Shown: positions 20,227 to 30,671, counted from the stretch's first letter. The stretch: DNA of 64,000 bases from Emcibacter sp. (GCA_021741205.1 JAIOYI010000001.1:310001-374000); one strand, 5' to 3'. Notes: generated from the letters alone by a model not told the origin. Made by a program: numbers and translations.

Positions 20227-23200
20227 ATGACCCAAAAGGTGCCAATGAATAATGTCGGCCTGCCCGTCGCCCAAGGTTTATACAATCCCGCCAATGAGCA
20301 TGACAACTGCGGTATTGGTTTTGTCGCCAATATTAAGGGGCTTAAGAGCCATGACATTATTGCCAATGGACTACAGATACTCATAAATCTCACGCACCGT
20401 GGTGCCGTAGGGGCAGACCCCTTATCTGGTGATGGTGCTGGAATTCTTATTCAAATGCCTGATGAATTTATCCAGGCGGCGGCAAAAAAAGAAGGTATAA
20501 AGCTTCCTAAATTAGGCGATTACGGTGTTTTGATGATGTTTCTGCCCCACGACAAACGCGTGGCAGGCAACATTAAAAAAGTTTTTGAAGATCTCGTTGC
20601 CCTTGAAGGTCAGAAATTTTTAGGTTGGCGTGATGTGCCAACGGACAACAGCGGTTTTAGCGAAGGTGTGAAGGCCTCTGAACCTGCAATCATACAGGGT
20701 TTTGTTGGTATTGGCAAAAACTGTAAAACCAATGCAGATTTTGAATTAAAACTCTATCTCATTCGCAAGCAGCTTTCCAATCTTGTCTATGAGATGGAAG
20801 ACGATATTCGTCAATATTATGGATGTAGCTGTTCAAGTCGCACACTGCTTTATAAGGGCATGTTGCTCGCCAATCAGGTGGGCGTTTATTATAAAGATTT
20901 GACAGACACCCGCATGAAATCTGCACTAGCCCTTGTTCATCAACGCTTTTCAACCAATACTTTTCCCACATGGAGCTTAGCCCAACCTTTTCGTATGGTA
21001 TGTCATAACGGCGAGATCAACACAGTACGGGGTAACGTGAACTGGATGGCATCACGGCGTTTTTCCATGAAATCGTCATTGCTTGGCGATGATCTTGAGA
21101 AATTATGGCCTCTCATCCCCGAAGGCATTTCCGATACGGCAAGTTTTGATAATGCCCTCGAACTTTTGGTGGCAGGGGGATACAGTATTGTCCACGCCAT
21201 GATGATGTTAATACCAGAGGCATGGGCGGGCAATCCTCTTATGGATGAAAAAAGACGCGCCTTTTATGAATATCATGCGGCCTTGATGGAACCTTGGGAC
21301 GGCCCTGCGGCCATGGCCTTTACGGACGGCACCTTAATTGGGGCAACTCTTGACCGTAATGGACTTCGACCTGCCCGCTATCTTGTCACCGATGATGATA
21401 TGGTGGTGCTGGCATCGGAAATGGGTGTTCTGCCCATACCGGAAGGTAAAATTGTCAAAAAATGGCGTTTGCAACCAGGAAAAATGTTGCTTATTGACAC
21501 GAAACAGGGTCGCATTATCAGCGACGAAGAAATTAAGGCTGAAATCACAGGTGCCTATGATTATGAATCTATTGTTGCGCGCACACAAATAAAGCTCGAA
21601 GACCTGCCCGCAGAATTCGCCCCGCTTCATCATACGGATGTGCCTTTGCTAAAACGTCAACAGGCTTTTGGCTATACACAGGAAGATATCAAACTGCTCT
21701 TCCCCCCTATGAGCACAAGCGCGCAGGAAGCCTTGGGATCTATGGGAACAGATACGCCCATATCGGCATTGTCCAACAAATCGAAGCTGCTTTATAGCTA
21801 TTTCAAGCAAAATTTTGCCCAAGTGACCAATCCCCCCATCGACCCCATTCGGGAAGAGGCGGTCATGTCATTGGTATCCTTTATCGGGCCACGGCCAAAT
21901 TTGCTCGACCTTGAAGGCGTTGGAACCCACAAAAGACTAGAGGTCAGCCAACCTATTTTAAGTAACGAGGATCTGGAAAAAATCCGCACCATCGGTGATA
22001 TTCCTGATAATAATTTCAGAACCGTAACGATTGATACAACCTATGATGCCTCCAAAGGAGCAGCGGGTATGGATAATGCCCTTGAGAGCATTTGTTTACT
22101 TGCGGAGGTTTCGGTCATTGAAGGCGACAATATTATTATTTTATCCGACCGTAATGTAAGTGAAAACCGCATAGCCATTCCAGCTCTTTTAGCCACATCG
22201 GCGGTGCATCATGACCTGATCCGTAAAGGGCTTCGCACGTCAGTGGGGCTTGTGGTGGAAACGGGGGAGGCCCGTGAAGTACATCATTTCTGCGTACTTG
22301 CTGGATATGGAGCCGAGGCTATTAATCCCTATCTTGCCTATGAGACGATTAATGCCCTTGCGCCTGAACTACCCGAAGAGATCAGTTCACTGACCGCGCG
22401 TCTGCGCTATACCAAGGCCATCAATAAGGGTATCTTAAAGGTCATGTCCAAAATGGGTATTTCCACTTATCAATCCTATTGCGGGGCACAAATTTTCGAT
22501 GCCGTAGGCCTGAACAGCGGCTTTATCAAAAAATATTTCACCAATACCCAGAGTGCCATTGAAGGGGTTGGCTTAAAGGAAATATCCCAAGAAACCCTCA
22601 TGCGCCATGAACAGGCCTTTATCGAAAGTCTGGTTTATAAGAATGCGCTGGATGTGGGCGGTGAATATGCTGTGCGTCTTCGGGGGGAAGACCATATGTG
22701 GACATCCGATAGCATCAGCAGCCTGCAACATGCCGTTCGAGGAAAAAGCCAAGAACAATATGATCTCTTTGCAAAAACAATCAACGACCAGTCTGAAAGA
22801 TTATTGACCCCAAGAGGATTGTTTGACATTAAGATGGCAGACACCCCCATTCCCCTAGAGGATGTGGAATCAGCCAAGGAGATTGTCAAACGTTTTGCAA
22901 CAGGCGCCATGTCCTTTGGCTCGATCAGCCGAGAAGCCCACACCAATCTTGCCATTGCCATGAACAGAATTGGCGGTAAATCCAATACTGGCGAAGGCGG
23001 TGAAGAACCAGACCGCTTTACACCAGACAGAAACGGCAACCTACGCCGCAGTGCCATCAAACAGGTGGCCTCGGGACGTTTTGGCGTGACCACAGAATAT
23101 CTGGTGAATGCGGATGACATTCAGATTAAAATGGCCCAAGGCGCAAAACCCGGAGAAGGTGGACAGTTACCTGGACATAAGGTGGATGCGGTGATTGCTA

Positions 23201-24891
23201 AGGTACGCCATTCAACGCCGGGTGTAGGGCTTATTTCTCCGCCCCCCCATCACGATATTTATTCTATCGAGGATTTGGCTCAGCTTATTTTTGACTTAAA
23301 AAATGTGAACCCAAAAGCCAGAATCAGTGTCAAACTGGTGTCTGAGATCGGGGTTGGCACCGTTGCGGCCGGTGTGTCTAAGGCTAAGGCCGATCATTTG
23401 ACCATTTCAGGTTATGACGGCGGGACGGGAGCAAGTCCGCTCACCAGTATTAAAAACGCCGGCAGCCCATGGGAAATGGGTCTTGCGGAAACCCAGCAAA
23501 CCCTTGTGATGAATAAATTACGGGACCGTATTTCTGTGCAAGTAGACGGTGGCCTAAAGACGGGACGAGATGTTATCATCGGTGCCTTGCTTGGAGCCGA
23601 TGAGTTTGGCTTTGCCACCGCACCATTGGTTGCAAGTGGATGTATTATGATGCGCAAATGCCATCTCAATACCTGTCCTGTGGGTGTGGCCACCCAAGAC
23701 CCCGTTTTACGTCGGAAATTCAAAGGAAAACCTGAACATATCATCAATTATTTCTTCTTTGTTGCCGAAGAAGTCCGGCAGATTATGGCCCAAATGGGGG
23801 TTCGTAAATTGGATGAAATTATTGGACGGTCTGATTTGCTCAATAAAAATAATGCCATAAAACATTGGAAAGCAGACGGGCTTGATTTTACCCGCATGTT
23901 CCATATGCCAAGCACGCCAAAAGGGACAAGCATATCCAACACCAAAAGCCAACAACATGATTTAAGCAATATTTTGGATCAAACGCTTTTGCGTCAGGCC
24001 AAAGACGCCATAGATCATCAGAAGCCAGTATCAATTACGGAAAACATCCATAATACGGACCGTTCTTGTGGAGCCTTGCTGTCGGGTCGAATTGCTGAAA
24101 AATATGGTCATGAGGGGCTGCCTGATGACACTATTCATGTGAAATTATCAGGCACAGCAGGTCAAAGCTTTGGGGCCTTTGTGGCCAAGGGTGTGACTTT
24201 GGAACTATCTGGAGAAGCCAATGACTATGTGGGCAAAGGCCTAAGTGGTGGACGGATTATGATTTATCCCTCAAAGGATAGTAATATCATTCCAGAAAAA
24301 AGCATTATTGCGGGCAATACCGTCCTGTACGGCGCCATCAACGGCGAATGTTATTTACGGGGTGTTGCGGGCGAACGCTTTGCGGTGCGTAATTCTGGTG
24401 CCATTGCGGTTGTCGAAGGTGTCGGTGATCACGGCCTTGAATATATGACCGGTGGCTGTGTTGTGGTGATCGGTGAAACAGGCCGAAATTTTGCCGCAGG
24501 TATGAGCGGCGGTATTGCTTACGTGCTCGATGAAATCGGTGATTTTGATCGGCGGTGTAACCTTGCCATGGTTGAATTGGAACCTATGCCAGAAGAAGAT
24601 GACATGGCTCAAAAAAATAAATCTGGTGATTTGGAAAGTCATGGGCGGGTTGATGTATTGCGCAACAATATGTCGGGCAATGATGTGGAGCGACTGATGA
24701 CCCTGCTTAAGAATCATGTCCGATATACCGGCAGCACACGGGCACAGGCTATTTTGGATAATCCCAATAAATATTTGCCTAAATTTGTTAAAATCATGCC
24801 TGTTGAATATCGCAGAGCCTTGCAGGAAATGGCATCCGCTCAAACTGTCTTGTCTGCCTATGAAGGCCAACCATTAACGTCAAGGAGCTGA
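20227..24891 (+). CDS. gltB: Glutamate synthase (NADPH) large subunit
   Basis: The 1554-aa enzyme makes glutamate from glutamine and 2-oxoglutarate, the GOGAT half of ammonia assimilation. A short propeptide precedes the class II glutamine amidotransferase nucleophile in DNCGIGF (Cys28). The central linker and FMN barrel follow, with [14 protein letters not shown] near residue 1060 and the 3Fe-4S cysteines [12 protein letters not shown] near 1138. The GXGXG beta-helix ([31 protein letters not shown]) closes the protein. Start 20227 has GAGGAG 14 bp upstream; ATG 20245 with AAGGTG closer by is an alternative. gltD begins two bases after the stop. Confidence 0.97.
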   Translation: MTQKVPMNNVGLPVAQGLYNPANEHDNCGIGFVANIKGLKSHDIIANGLQILINLTHRGAVGADPLSGDGAGILIQMPDEFIQAAAKKEGIKLPKLGDYGVLMMFLPHDKRVAGNIKKVFEDLVALEGQKFLGWRDVPTDNSGFSEGVKASEPAIIQGFVGIGKNCKTNADFELKLYLIRKQLSNLVYEMEDDIRQYYGCSCSSRTLLYKGMLLANQVGVYYKDLTDTRMKSALALVHQRFSTNTFPTWSLAQPFRMVCHNGEINTVRGNVNWMASRRFSMKSSLLGDDLEKLWPLIPEGISDTASFDNALELLVAGGYSIVHAMMMLIPEAWAGNPLMDEKRRAFYEYHAALMEPWDGPAAMAFTDGTLIGATLDRNGLRPARYLVTDDDMVVLASEMGVLPIPEGKIVKKWRLQPGKMLLIDTKQGRIISDEEIKAEITGAYDYESIVARTQIKLEDLPAEFAPLHHTDVPLLKRQQAFGYTQEDIKLLFPPMSTSAQEALGSMGTDTPISALSNKSKLLYSYFKQNFAQVTNPPIDPIREEAVMSLVSFIGPRPNLLDLEGVGTHKRLEVSQPILSNEDLEKIRTIGDIPDNNFRTVTIDTTYDASKGAAGMDNALESICLLAEVSVIEGDNIIILSDRNVSENRIAIPALLATSAVHHDLIRKGLRTSVGLVVETGEAREVHHFCVLAGYGAEAINPYLAYETINALAPELPEEISSLTARLRYTKAINKGILKVMSKMGISTYQSYCGAQIFDAVGLNSGFIKKYFTNTQSAIEGVGLKEISQETLMRHEQAFIESLVYKNALDVGGEYAVRLRGEDHMWTSDSISSLQHAVRGKSQEQYDLFAKTINDQSERLLTPRGLFDIKMADTPIPLEDVESAKEIVKRFATGAMSFGSISREAHTNLAIAMNRIGGKSNTGEGGEEPDRFTPDRNGNLRRSAIKQVASGRFGVTTEYLVNADDIQIKMAQGAKPGEGGQLPGHKVDAVIAKVRHSTPGVGLISPPPHHDIYSIEDLAQLIFDLKNVNPKARISVKLVSEIGVGTVAAGVSKAKADHLTISGYDGGTGASPLTSIKNAGSPWEMGLAETQQTLVMNKLRDRISVQVDGGLKTGRDVIIGALLGADEFGFATAPLVASGCIMMRKCHLNTCPVGVATQDPVLRRKFKGKPEHIINYFFFVAEEVRQIMAQMGVRKLDEIIGRSDLLNKNNAIKHWKADGLDFTRMFHMPSTPKGTSISNTKSQQHDLSNILDQTLLRQAKDAIDHQKPVSITENIHNTDRSCGALLSGRIAEKYGHEGLPDDTIHVKLSGTAGQSFGAFVAKGVTLELSGEANDYVGKGLSGGRIMIYPSKDSNIIPEKSIIAGNTVLYGAINGECYLRGVAGERFAVRNSGAIAVVEGVGDHGLEYMTGGCVVVIGETGRNFAAGMSGGIAYVLDEIGDFDRRCNLAMVELEPMPEEDDMAQKNKSGDLESHGRVDVLRNNMSGNDVERLMTLLKNHVRYTGSTRAQAILDNPNKYLPKFVKIMPVEYRRALQEMASAQTVLSAYEGQPLTSRS

Positions 24892-24893
24892 AC

Positions 24894-26315
24894 ATGGGAA
24901 AAACAACTGGATTTATGGAATTTACCCGTCAGGAACGAACCTATGCCCCTGCTGGTGACCGTGTGCGGCATTATAATGAATTTATCAATCCTCTGCCAGA
25001 AAATATGGTTGCTCAACAGGGGGGACGGTGCATGGATTGCGGCATCCCCTTTTGTCATACGGGCTGCCCTGTGAACAATATGATTCCAGATTGGAATGAT
25101 CTTGTCTGGCGGGGAAATTGGCAGGAGGCCTTAAATACCCTGCATTCCACCAATAACTTTCCAGAATTTACGGGTCGGATTTGTCCAGCTCCCTGTGAAG
25201 CAGCCTGCACCTTGAATATTGATGATCAACCCGTGACCATCAAAACCATTGAATGCGCCATTGTTGACAAGGGATGGCAGGAAAACTGGATTACGCCACT
25301 ACCATCACCTGTAAAAACCAAAAAGAAGGTCGCTATTGTAGGATCTGGCCCTGCGGGTCTTGCCTGTGCCCAGCAATTGGCGAGAGCGGGACATGAAGTG
25401 TCGGTTTATGAGAAAAACCGTCGTGCTGGTGGATTGCTGCGTTACGGTATTCCAGACTTTAAGCTATCCAAAAAATTGATCGACCGCAGAATACAACAAA
25501 TGGAACAGGAAGGTGTTACCTTTTGGACATCGTTGGAGGTGGGAAAAGATATTCCCGCTTCTCGCCTTGTGGAACATTATGATGCGGTTGTGGTTGCTGG
25601 TGGATCTGAGCAACCCCGTGACTTGCCCATTCCAGGGCGTGATCTGGACGGCGTGCATTTTGCCATGGACTTCTTAACCCAACAAAATCAACGCAACGCC
25701 GGCGAGCCGTTACCCAATGTGAAGGATATTCTAGCAGGGGGTAAAAAGGTGGTTGTGATTGGTGGCGGTGATACGGGGTCTGATTGTGTGGGAACATCAT
25801 TCCGTCAACGGGCGTTAAGCGTTACTCAAATCGAAATCATGTCCTGCCCCCCCGCCCATGAGGACAAAGGCCTCACCTGGCCCAATTGGCCTATGAAGCT
25901 TAGGACATCCACCTCGCAAGAAGAGGGCGCCGATCGGGACTGGAGCGTAGCAACAGAAGAATTTGTCGGCAATAAGGATGGCAAAGTTGCCGCTATTCGT
26001 TGTCATAAAGTTGATGCCAAATTCCAAAAAATTGAGGGCAGCGAATTTGAAATTGATGCGGATCTTGTCTTGCTCGCCATGGGTTTTACCAACCCTGTCA
26101 AGGAAGGGCTGTTGGAGCAAATGGGCGTAAAACTTGACCAGCGGGGCAATGTTTTGGCCGATGTAACAAATTACAAAACATCTCAACCAAAAATATTTGC
26201 CGCAGGCGACATGCGCCGAGGACAGTCGTTGGTGGTTTGGGCCATTCGAGAAGGACGCCAAGCAGCGCGAGCCGTTGATCAATATCTGATGGGAAAATCA
26301 AACCTACCCCGATAA
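24894..26315 (+). CDS. gltD: Glutamate synthase small subunit
   Basis: The 473-aa flavoprotein passes NADPH electrons to GltB. The N-terminal ferredoxin-like region has two cysteine clusters ([14 protein letters not shown], about residue 43, and CPAPCEAAC, about 98). The FAD site [14 protein letters not shown] is near 152 and the NAD(P) site [11 protein letters not shown] near 293. A C-terminal FAD contact is [16 protein letters not shown]. It lies directly behind gltB, with an AAGGAG ribosome site. Confidence 0.97.
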   Translation: MGKTTGFMEFTRQERTYAPAGDRVRHYNEFINPLPENMVAQQGGRCMDCGIPFCHTGCPVNNMIPDWNDLVWRGNWQEALNTLHSTNNFPEFTGRICPAPCEAACTLNIDDQPVTIKTIECAIVDKGWQENWITPLPSPVKTKKKVAIVGSGPAGLACAQQLARAGHEVSVYEKNRRAGGLLRYGIPDFKLSKKLIDRRIQQMEQEGVTFWTSLEVGKDIPASRLVEHYDAVVVAGGSEQPRDLPIPGRDLDGVHFAMDFLTQQNQRNAGEPLPNVKDILAGGKKVVVIGGGDTGSDCVGTSFRQRALSVTQIEIMSCPPAHEDKGLTWPNWPMKLRTSTSQEEGADRDWSVATEEFVGNKDGKVAAIRCHKVDAKFQKIEGSEFEIDADLVLLAMGFTNPVKEGLLEQMGVKLDQRGNVLADVTNYKTSQPKIFAAGDMRRGQSLVVWAIREGRQAARAVDQYLMGKSNLPR

Positions 26316-26379
26316 CCATCATACCATAACAATCTAATCCACGGTCAAGGTTGCCATAATGGGTCAATATGCGCTATAT

Positions 26380-26404
26380 CCTGTTTTGATTTAAACCAAA
26401 CAGG
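26380..26404. promoter_or_regulatory. Inverted repeat just before slyX
   Basis: Perfect 7-bp arms CCTGTTT / AAACAGG are separated by 11 bp. The right arm contains the AGGG that would serve as the slyX ribosome-binding site, so the structure could be a protein operator or a translation-controlling hairpin. Confidence 0.5.
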
Positions 26405-26412
26405 GTATAGCC

Positions 26413-26637
26413 ATGGCCAAGGATTTTGTCACAGAATCAGAACGTCTCGTGATAATCGAACAGATGATCGCCCATCAAGATCAGCAAATTCACGATTTGA
26501 GCGATATGGTGAACCGTCAATGGCATGAAATTGATCGGTTGAAAAAAAATCTTAGTCAGACACAGCAAAGACTGGAAAATTTGGAAAGCACGCCCAAAGA
26601 CGATGAGCTTTCTCATGAAATTCCCCCCCATTATTAG
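26413..26637 (+). CDS. slyX: SlyX-family coiled-coil protein
   Basis: A 74-aa acidic helical protein with the SlyX pattern: an N-terminal segment ERLVIIEQMIAHQDQQIHDL, then a heptad-rich coiled coil (IDRLKKNLSQTQQRLENLE) and a polar tail ending HEIPPHY. The function is unknown across the family. It starts at ATG 26413 and ends 12 bp before the dehydrogenase gene, with which it may be co-transcribed. Confidence 0.82.
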   Translation: MAKDFVTESERLVIIEQMIAHQDQQIHDLSDMVNRQWHEIDRLKKNLSQTQQRLENLESTPKDDELSHEIPPHY

Positions 26638-26649
26638 GATAACAAAATC

Positions 26650-27525
26650 ATGGTGAAAAAACAAAAACTCGCCTTCATAGGACTTGGTGTCATGGGCTAT
26701 CCCATGGCGGGTCACTTAAAAAAGGCGGGCTATAATGTTACGGTCTATAACCGCACAACGGCAAAGGCCGAAGCTTGGGCAAAACAATATGACGGAACAT
26801 TTGCCAAGACCCCTGCTATAGCCGCAGATAATGCGGATGTAGTTTTTGCCTGTGTGGGCAATGATGATGATGTAAGAGCCGTGACCCTTGGGCCTGATGG
26901 TGCCTTTTCTGCCATGAAAAGAGGAGCCATTTTCGTTGACCATACCACGGCCTCAGCTACTCTAGCCCGCAAATTGGATGAGGCGGCTAAAAAAATTGGG
27001 ATCCATTTTCTGGATGCGCCTGTCTCTGGCGGGCAGGCTGGCGCTGAAAATGGTAAACTCACCATTATGTGTGGAGGTGACGAGGCTGATTTCCAAAAAA
27101 TAGATCCCATTTTACAAAGCTATGCTCAAAAAACCAAATTGCTGGGGGCAGCGGGCAGCGGACAACTCACAAAAATGGTTAACCAAATTTGCATTGCGGG
27201 CCTTGTTCAGGCCTTATCCGAAGGTATTAATTTTGCAGAAAAGGCGGGGCTTGATGCGGCCGCCGTGATTGATGTAATCTCCAAAGGGGCGGCACAGAGC
27301 TGGCAAATGGACAATCGCCATAAAACCATGATTGAAAATAAATTTGATTATGGTTTTGCTGTTGATTGGATGATAAAAGATTTGGGTATTGTCTTGAACG
27401 AGGCGAAAAATAACGGAGCCGCTCTTCCCGTGACCCGCCTTGTCAATGATTTTTACAAACAGGTACAGGCCAATGGCGGCAATCGCTTTGATACCTCAAG
27501 CCTTATCACGTTACTGAGAACATAA
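26650..27525 (+). CDS. NAD(P)-dependent beta-hydroxyacid dehydrogenase (3-hydroxyisobutyrate/tartronate semialdehyde reductase family)
   Basis: The 291-aa enzyme has the Rossmann motif GLGVMGYPMAGHL at residue 12, the substrate-binding signature DAPVSGGQAGAENGKLTIM (about 122) and the catalytic-lysine segment GAAGSGQLTKMVNQ (about 165-180, Lys in TKMVNQ). This places it with HIBADH, GarR and GlxR reductases; the sequence does not name the substrate. AGGATAAC lies before ATG 26650. The DUF983 gene follows after 2 bp. Confidence 0.87.
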   Translation: MVKKQKLAFIGLGVMGYPMAGHLKKAGYNVTVYNRTTAKAEAWAKQYDGTFAKTPAIAADNADVVFACVGNDDDVRAVTLGPDGAFSAMKRGAIFVDHTTASATLARKLDEAAKKIGIHFLDAPVSGGQAGAENGKLTIMCGGDEADFQKIDPILQSYAQKTKLLGAAGSGQLTKMVNQICIAGLVQALSEGINFAEKAGLDAAAVIDVISKGAAQSWQMDNRHKTMIENKFDYGFAVDWMIKDLGIVLNEAKNNGAALPVTRLVNDFYKQVQANGGNRFDTSSLITLLRT

Positions 27526-27527
27526 TT

Positions 27528-27899
27528 ATGATATATCCTCGACACGGCAAAGGACAATCCATTCTAACAGGCTTTCGGCGTCAATGCCCAAGCTGTGGTA
27601 AGGCCAAAATTTTTTCAGGCTATTTAGCCTTAAAAAGTCATTGTCCAAATTGCCAAGCCCCCATTGGCGATATCAGAGCCGATGATTTTCCACCTTATCT
27701 TACGATACTTATTGTGGGGCATGTGGTTGTGCCGCTTCTTGTCCTGAGTGAAGCCCACTATCATCCCTCGACCCTGTTCCAGATGACATTTTGGCCAAGC
27801 CTCGCCCTGATCTTATCCTTGGTCCTGCTGCCTTTGCTCAAGGGTGCGGTTGTGGGCTTTATGTGGTCTATCGGCATGAAGGGCGACGAACAGCATTAA
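27528..27899 (+). CDS. DUF983 family membrane protein
   Basis: A 123-aa protein with an N-terminal four-cysteine zinc-ribbon-like motif (CPSCGKAKIF..., HCPNC) followed by two hydrophobic segments (about residues 60-80 and 88-112), the typical DUF983 layout in alphaproteobacteria. The family's function is unknown. It is probably translated with the preceding dehydrogenase (2-bp gap). The 3' end faces the convergent methyltransferase gene 17 bp away. Confidence 0.8.
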   Translation: MIYPRHGKGQSILTGFRRQCPSCGKAKIFSGYLALKSHCPNCQAPIGDIRADDFPPYLTILIVGHVVVPLLVLSEAHYHPSTLFQMTFWPSLALILSLVLLPLLKGAVVGFMWSIGMKGDEQH

Positions 27900-27916
27900 G
27901 ACAACATATCTTTACG

Positions 27917-28732
27917 TTAAGGCTTCTTGAAGGTCATCGTAAGGCGGTCGCTTTCGCCGATGGCGCGCATCTTATCATGATCCGCAGCATTGCCTGCCAA
28001 AGTAGGCGGTAGTGTCCAGACACCATCCTCATAATCTTTGATGTCTTTTGGATTAGCGTTGATTTCACTTTCCGCCACAAGAACAAAGCCCGCCGCTTGG
28101 GCTGCGGCGATGATGTCTGAGCTTTTTACATAGCCATCCTGACCCGTTGATTTATTACTTCTGTGGTCAGTGATGCCAAAAATACCACCAGGCTTTAAGG
28201 CTGTATAGACCGCCCGCATCACCTCCTGCTCATAACCATTCATCTGCCAATTATGAAAATTACGGAAGGATACAATCATATCAGCCGTCCCCGCAGGCGC
28301 AATGTCAAATTTTTCAGGGGAGGCGAGTTCAGTCACAATAGTCTTGTCATATAAATCAGGTGAGGCCGCCATTTTATTGGCCAATGCCTTATTGGCACGG
28401 GCGTAATAGCCTTCTGTCTTTGAAAGATCATAAACTGCGCTATAATAGTTTCCCTTTTCCCTTAAATAGGGGGCGAGAATTTCCATATACCAACCCCCAG
28501 CACCAGGCCATAACTCTACCACGGTCATATCTTCTTTAAGACCAAAAAATTCTAATGTCTCTTTGGGATGGCGATATTGATCCCTTGCCCGATTTTCAGC
28601 CGACCGATGCTCGCCCGCTATCACCTCATCCAATGATTTTGCCCAAAGGAGACCAGAAGACACCGCCAGTGCCATAATCCCCCCGCATAAAACCATAATA
28701 ATTTTCTTGCTCATAGAATTGATAAGCATCAT
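27917..28732 (-). CDS. SAM-dependent methyltransferase with N-terminal signal sequence
   Basis: From the ATG at 28732, preceded by AAGGA, the protein is about 271 aa. It opens with a signal-peptide-like stretch (IIMVLCGGIMALAVSSGLLWA). A class I methyltransferase fold follows: motif I region VVELWPGAGGWYMEIL and the later FRNFHNW and LKPGGIFGITDHRS, resembling the COG4798 type. Known relatives also carry export signals, although SAM is not expected in the periplasm, so the true location and substrate are unclear. The gene upstream (11 bp away) is probably in the same operon. Confidence 0.75.
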   Translation of the reverse strand: MMLINSMSKKIIMVLCGGIMALAVSSGLLWAKSLDEVIAGEHRSAENRARDQYRHPKETLEFFGLKEDMTVVELWPGAGGWYMEILAPYLREKGNYYSAVYDLSKTEGYYARANKALANKMAASPDLYDKTIVTELASPEKFDIAPAGTADMIVSFRNFHNWQMNGYEQEVMRAVYTALKPGGIFGITDHRSNKSTGQDGYVKSSDIIAAAQAAGFVLVAESEINANPKDIKDYEDGVWTLPPTLAGNAADHDKMRAIGESDRLTMTFKKP

Positions 28733-28742
28733 GATGTCTTCC

Positions 28743-29078
28743 TTAATGATCAGAATGTTCGAATTGTTCCTTGAATTTGGTGTCATAATCTAAACCCACT
28801 TTGGTCAGTGTTGCCTGAATTGGAAATTGGGATTTGATTAGTCCTTTGCGTTCCAATGCCCGCCATACGGCCTCATTGGCAAAGCCACTTGCATCCTGCC
28901 CCGAGACCACAAAATGACCCACATGAACATGATCGCCGTGAGGTTCGGGCAAATAAGCAATTGATATTTCGCCCGTTTCCTTGTTCAAAGTCGAGGTTTC
29001 AGGATCGCCCGCCAGTACCTGAAACAGGGCAAGGGTGCGTTTCTGTAACGAATTGAGTTTAATAGCGTTTTTCTTCAT
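28743..29078 (-). CDS. Conserved hypothetical protein (111 aa)
   Basis: I do not recognise the family. It is a soluble protein of mixed alpha/beta character with a basic N-terminus (MKKNAIKLNSLQKRTLALFQ), a histidine-rich turn (EPHGDHVHVGHFVV) that could bind metal, and a terminal EHSDH. It has no signal peptide or membrane segment. It lies 11 bp upstream of the exported methyltransferase on the same strand, suggesting one transcript. Confidence 0.65.
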   Translation of the reverse strand: MKKNAIKLNSLQKRTLALFQVLAGDPETSTLNKETGEISIAYLPEPHGDHVHVGHFVVSGQDASGFANEAVWRALERKGLIKSQFPIQATLTKVGLDYDTKFKEQFEHSDH

Positions 29079-29137
29079 AAACCCATAATACTATGAAGTT
29101 AAAATCTTTGCACGTCTTTTCTGAATTTGTGAAATAA

Positions 29138-29176
29138 TTGACAATGTGTTGACAATTAGATAAAATTAGATATAAA
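29138..29176 (+). promoter_or_regulatory. Two overlapping sigma-70 promoters upstream of the cell-wall hydrolase
   Basis: TTGACA at 29138-29143 is 17 bp before TAAAAT (29161-29166). A second TTGACA at 29149-29154 is 16 bp before TATAAA (29171-29176). Both are near-consensus. Transcripts would start near 29173-29184, giving a leader of about 285-295 nt before the start codon at 29469. Confidence 0.75.
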
Positions 29177-29183
29177 TTGCTTC

Positions 29184-29468
29184 GAATTGCAGCAAATGCT
29201 GCACTGCAATATTAGGCTAAAACAAAAATCGCAGGGTCTAATTGAGTGGAAAGTTTAGCAGAAAAATCCGAAAACCTCTTTTCGGTGTGGGCATACAAAA
29301 GAAGATGTTCGCTAAAATTATCACAATAATATAAAGCACAAAAAAGTGCCAAGTTGCAAGGGATGTTTCGATGAATGCTAGGCCATCGTAACATTTTTGT
29401 TGGACGAGTTGTTCAGCAAGATTACACCATTCGGCTCTTAAAAAGCCGGAAAAGCAGGAGCAAGACTT
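29184..29468 (+). other. Long structured leader or possible small RNA before the SleB-like gene
   Basis: The region has no credible reading frame but several perfect hairpins: GCAGC-AAAT-GCTGC nested inside ATTGCAG/CTGCAAT (29187-29211), CCGAAAA-CCTC-TTTTCGG (29268-29285), GCAC-AAAAAA-GTGC (near 29336-29349), and CGGCT/AGCCG just before the AGGAG ribosome site. It may be a regulatory 5' leader or an independent RNA. No known riboswitch class was recognised. Confidence 0.45.
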
Positions 29469-30071
29469 ATGAAAAATTTTAAAATACTCATAAGTATTAT
29501 ACCGATTGTTGCCATTATTAGTCTTTTCGGCTTTAATCTTATTCCCCCGTCAAACGTGGAAGCATCCGTTCAATCAGAAATCAATTTTAATGTTAACAGA
29601 AGCATGAGCGATGGGCCATCGAGTATCTATGAGGCGGATATTGATAACTTACGTACTCAACTGCCCTCTGATATATCTGATGAATCCTTTCGTTGCCTTG
29701 CCCAAGCCGTTTATTTTGAAGCCAGAAGCGAACCCTTCGAAGGGCAGGTTGCCGTTGCTTACGTCATTTTAAACCGCGTTAAAGACAAGCGTTACCCTAA
29801 TAATATCTGTGATGTTGTGTTCCAAAATGAACATTATCGCAATAATTGCCAATTTTCTTTTGCCTGTGATGGCCTGTCAGATACCCCTTATGAGGTTGCA
29901 GCATGGAATATGGCACAACGGGTAGCAGGTGGCACCTTAAAGAATACGATGGGAGACGTCACCGCACGATCAACTCATTATCACGCAACCTATGTTCATC
30001 CAAGATGGGCAAAACAATTACAACCCACCATACAAGTAGGTAATCATATTTTTTACCGTGAAGATCTGTAA
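29469..30071 (+). CDS. SleB-family cell wall hydrolase
   Basis: The 200-aa protein has an N-terminal signal or anchor (ILISIIPIVAIISLFGF, about residues 6-22) and a C-terminal Hydrolase_2/SleB domain (about 75-200). Family hallmarks are LAQAVYFEARSEP (candidate catalytic Glu), GQVAVAYVILNRV, and the later CQFSFACDG, THYHATYVHPRW. It probably cleaves peptidoglycan in the periplasm. AGGAGCAAGACTT precedes the ATG. Very strong promoters and a structured leader lie upstream. Confidence 0.87.
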   Translation: MKNFKILISIIPIVAIISLFGFNLIPPSNVEASVQSEINFNVNRSMSDGPSSIYEADIDNLRTQLPSDISDESFRCLAQAVYFEARSEPFEGQVAVAYVILNRVKDKRYPNNICDVVFQNEHYRNNCQFSFACDGLSDTPYEVAAWNMAQRVAGGTLKNTMGDVTARSTHYHATYVHPRWAKQLQPTIQVGNHIFYREDL

Positions 30072-30150
30072 ATCACTTGCTCTTAATCCATAACTCTGAT
30101 TCCGACTAAATAAACCACCCCAAAAAAAAGAAGTTGAAAAGGGTAGTAAT

Positions 30151-30193
30151 TTGACCTATATCAAGGTTAGCAGTTTTAAAGGGCTGTTATATT
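30151..30193 (+). promoter_or_regulatory. FNR/FixK-type class II promoter
   Basis: TTGACCTATATCAA (30151-30164) is a TTGA-N6-TCAA dyad close to the FNR consensus TTGAT-N4-ATCAA. TATATT at 30188-30193 would be the -10 of a start near 30200, placing the dyad centre at about -42, the spacing of FNR class II activation. The downstream gene starts at 30221. Confidence 0.68.
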
Positions 30194-30220
30194 GCTCGGG
30201 TAATTGAAAAGGATAAAAAA

Positions 30221-30418
30221 ATGGCAAATACAATTACGTTCATTGGATGTGGCATCGTATCTCTCTTATTATTGATGTCGATTTTGTTGGCAGGACCGCA
30301 TTTGCTTCTTCCCGCAACATTTATGATCGTAACGGTTATTGTCGGTGGTTTTTGTGTTTATATTGCCAATGGCATAATGAAACGCCGTGCAGAAATCATG
30401 AAAAAATGGGAAGATTAA
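30221..30418 (+). CDS. Small two-helix membrane protein (65 aa)
   Basis: I do not recognise the family. Two hydrophobic helices (about residues 5-25 and 30-50) are followed by a charged tail (KRRAEIMKKWED). AAAGGAT lies before the ATG at good spacing, and a strong terminator lies downstream, so the gene is real and monocistronic. The FNR/FixK-like box at class II spacing suggests induction under low oxygen. A role as a small respiratory-complex or envelope-stress accessory is possible but speculative. Confidence 0.7.
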   Translation: MANTITFIGCGIVSLLLLMSILLAGPHLLLPATFMIVTVIVGGFCVYIANGIMKRRAEIMKKWED

Positions 30419-30482
30419 AATCTGCTTTCTGGCTGATTTTAAAAAATCCGAAAAAATTCTCCTTTTCACAAGATATACCCTG

Positions 30483-30506
30483 AGTACTTTCGCCCTGATA
30501 AGTACT
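30483..30506. repeat. Inverted repeat downstream of the small membrane gene
   Basis: Perfect 7-bp arms AGTACTT / AAGTACT are separated by 10 bp, eight bases upstream of the terminator stem. It may be an accessory 3' hairpin. Confidence 0.45.
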
Positions 30507-30513
30507 TATAACT

Positions 30514-30547
30514 AAGGCTTTGTCATTTATGACAAAGCCTTTTTTTT
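30514..30547 (+). terminator. Strong rho-independent terminator
   Basis: A perfect 12-bp stem AAGGCTTTGTCA / TGACAAAGCCTT with a TTTA loop is followed by six further Ts. It ends the transcript of the small FNR-type gene and insulates the HPt gene. Confidence 0.95.
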
Positions 30548-30671
30548 GCTATTTTTTTCTCTTTACCTTTTGCTAATATAATTACGCTAGGATGTAACTA
30601 TAGGTAGTATTAATGACGGACAATAACGTCTTAATACTTGTGATATAATATTATTAACTTTGGGTATTCTT

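Noticed and set aside
22635..23120. A 161-codon minus-strand frame inside gltB
   Set aside because: It is the shadow of the conserved FMN domain of gltB, with no motif of its own.
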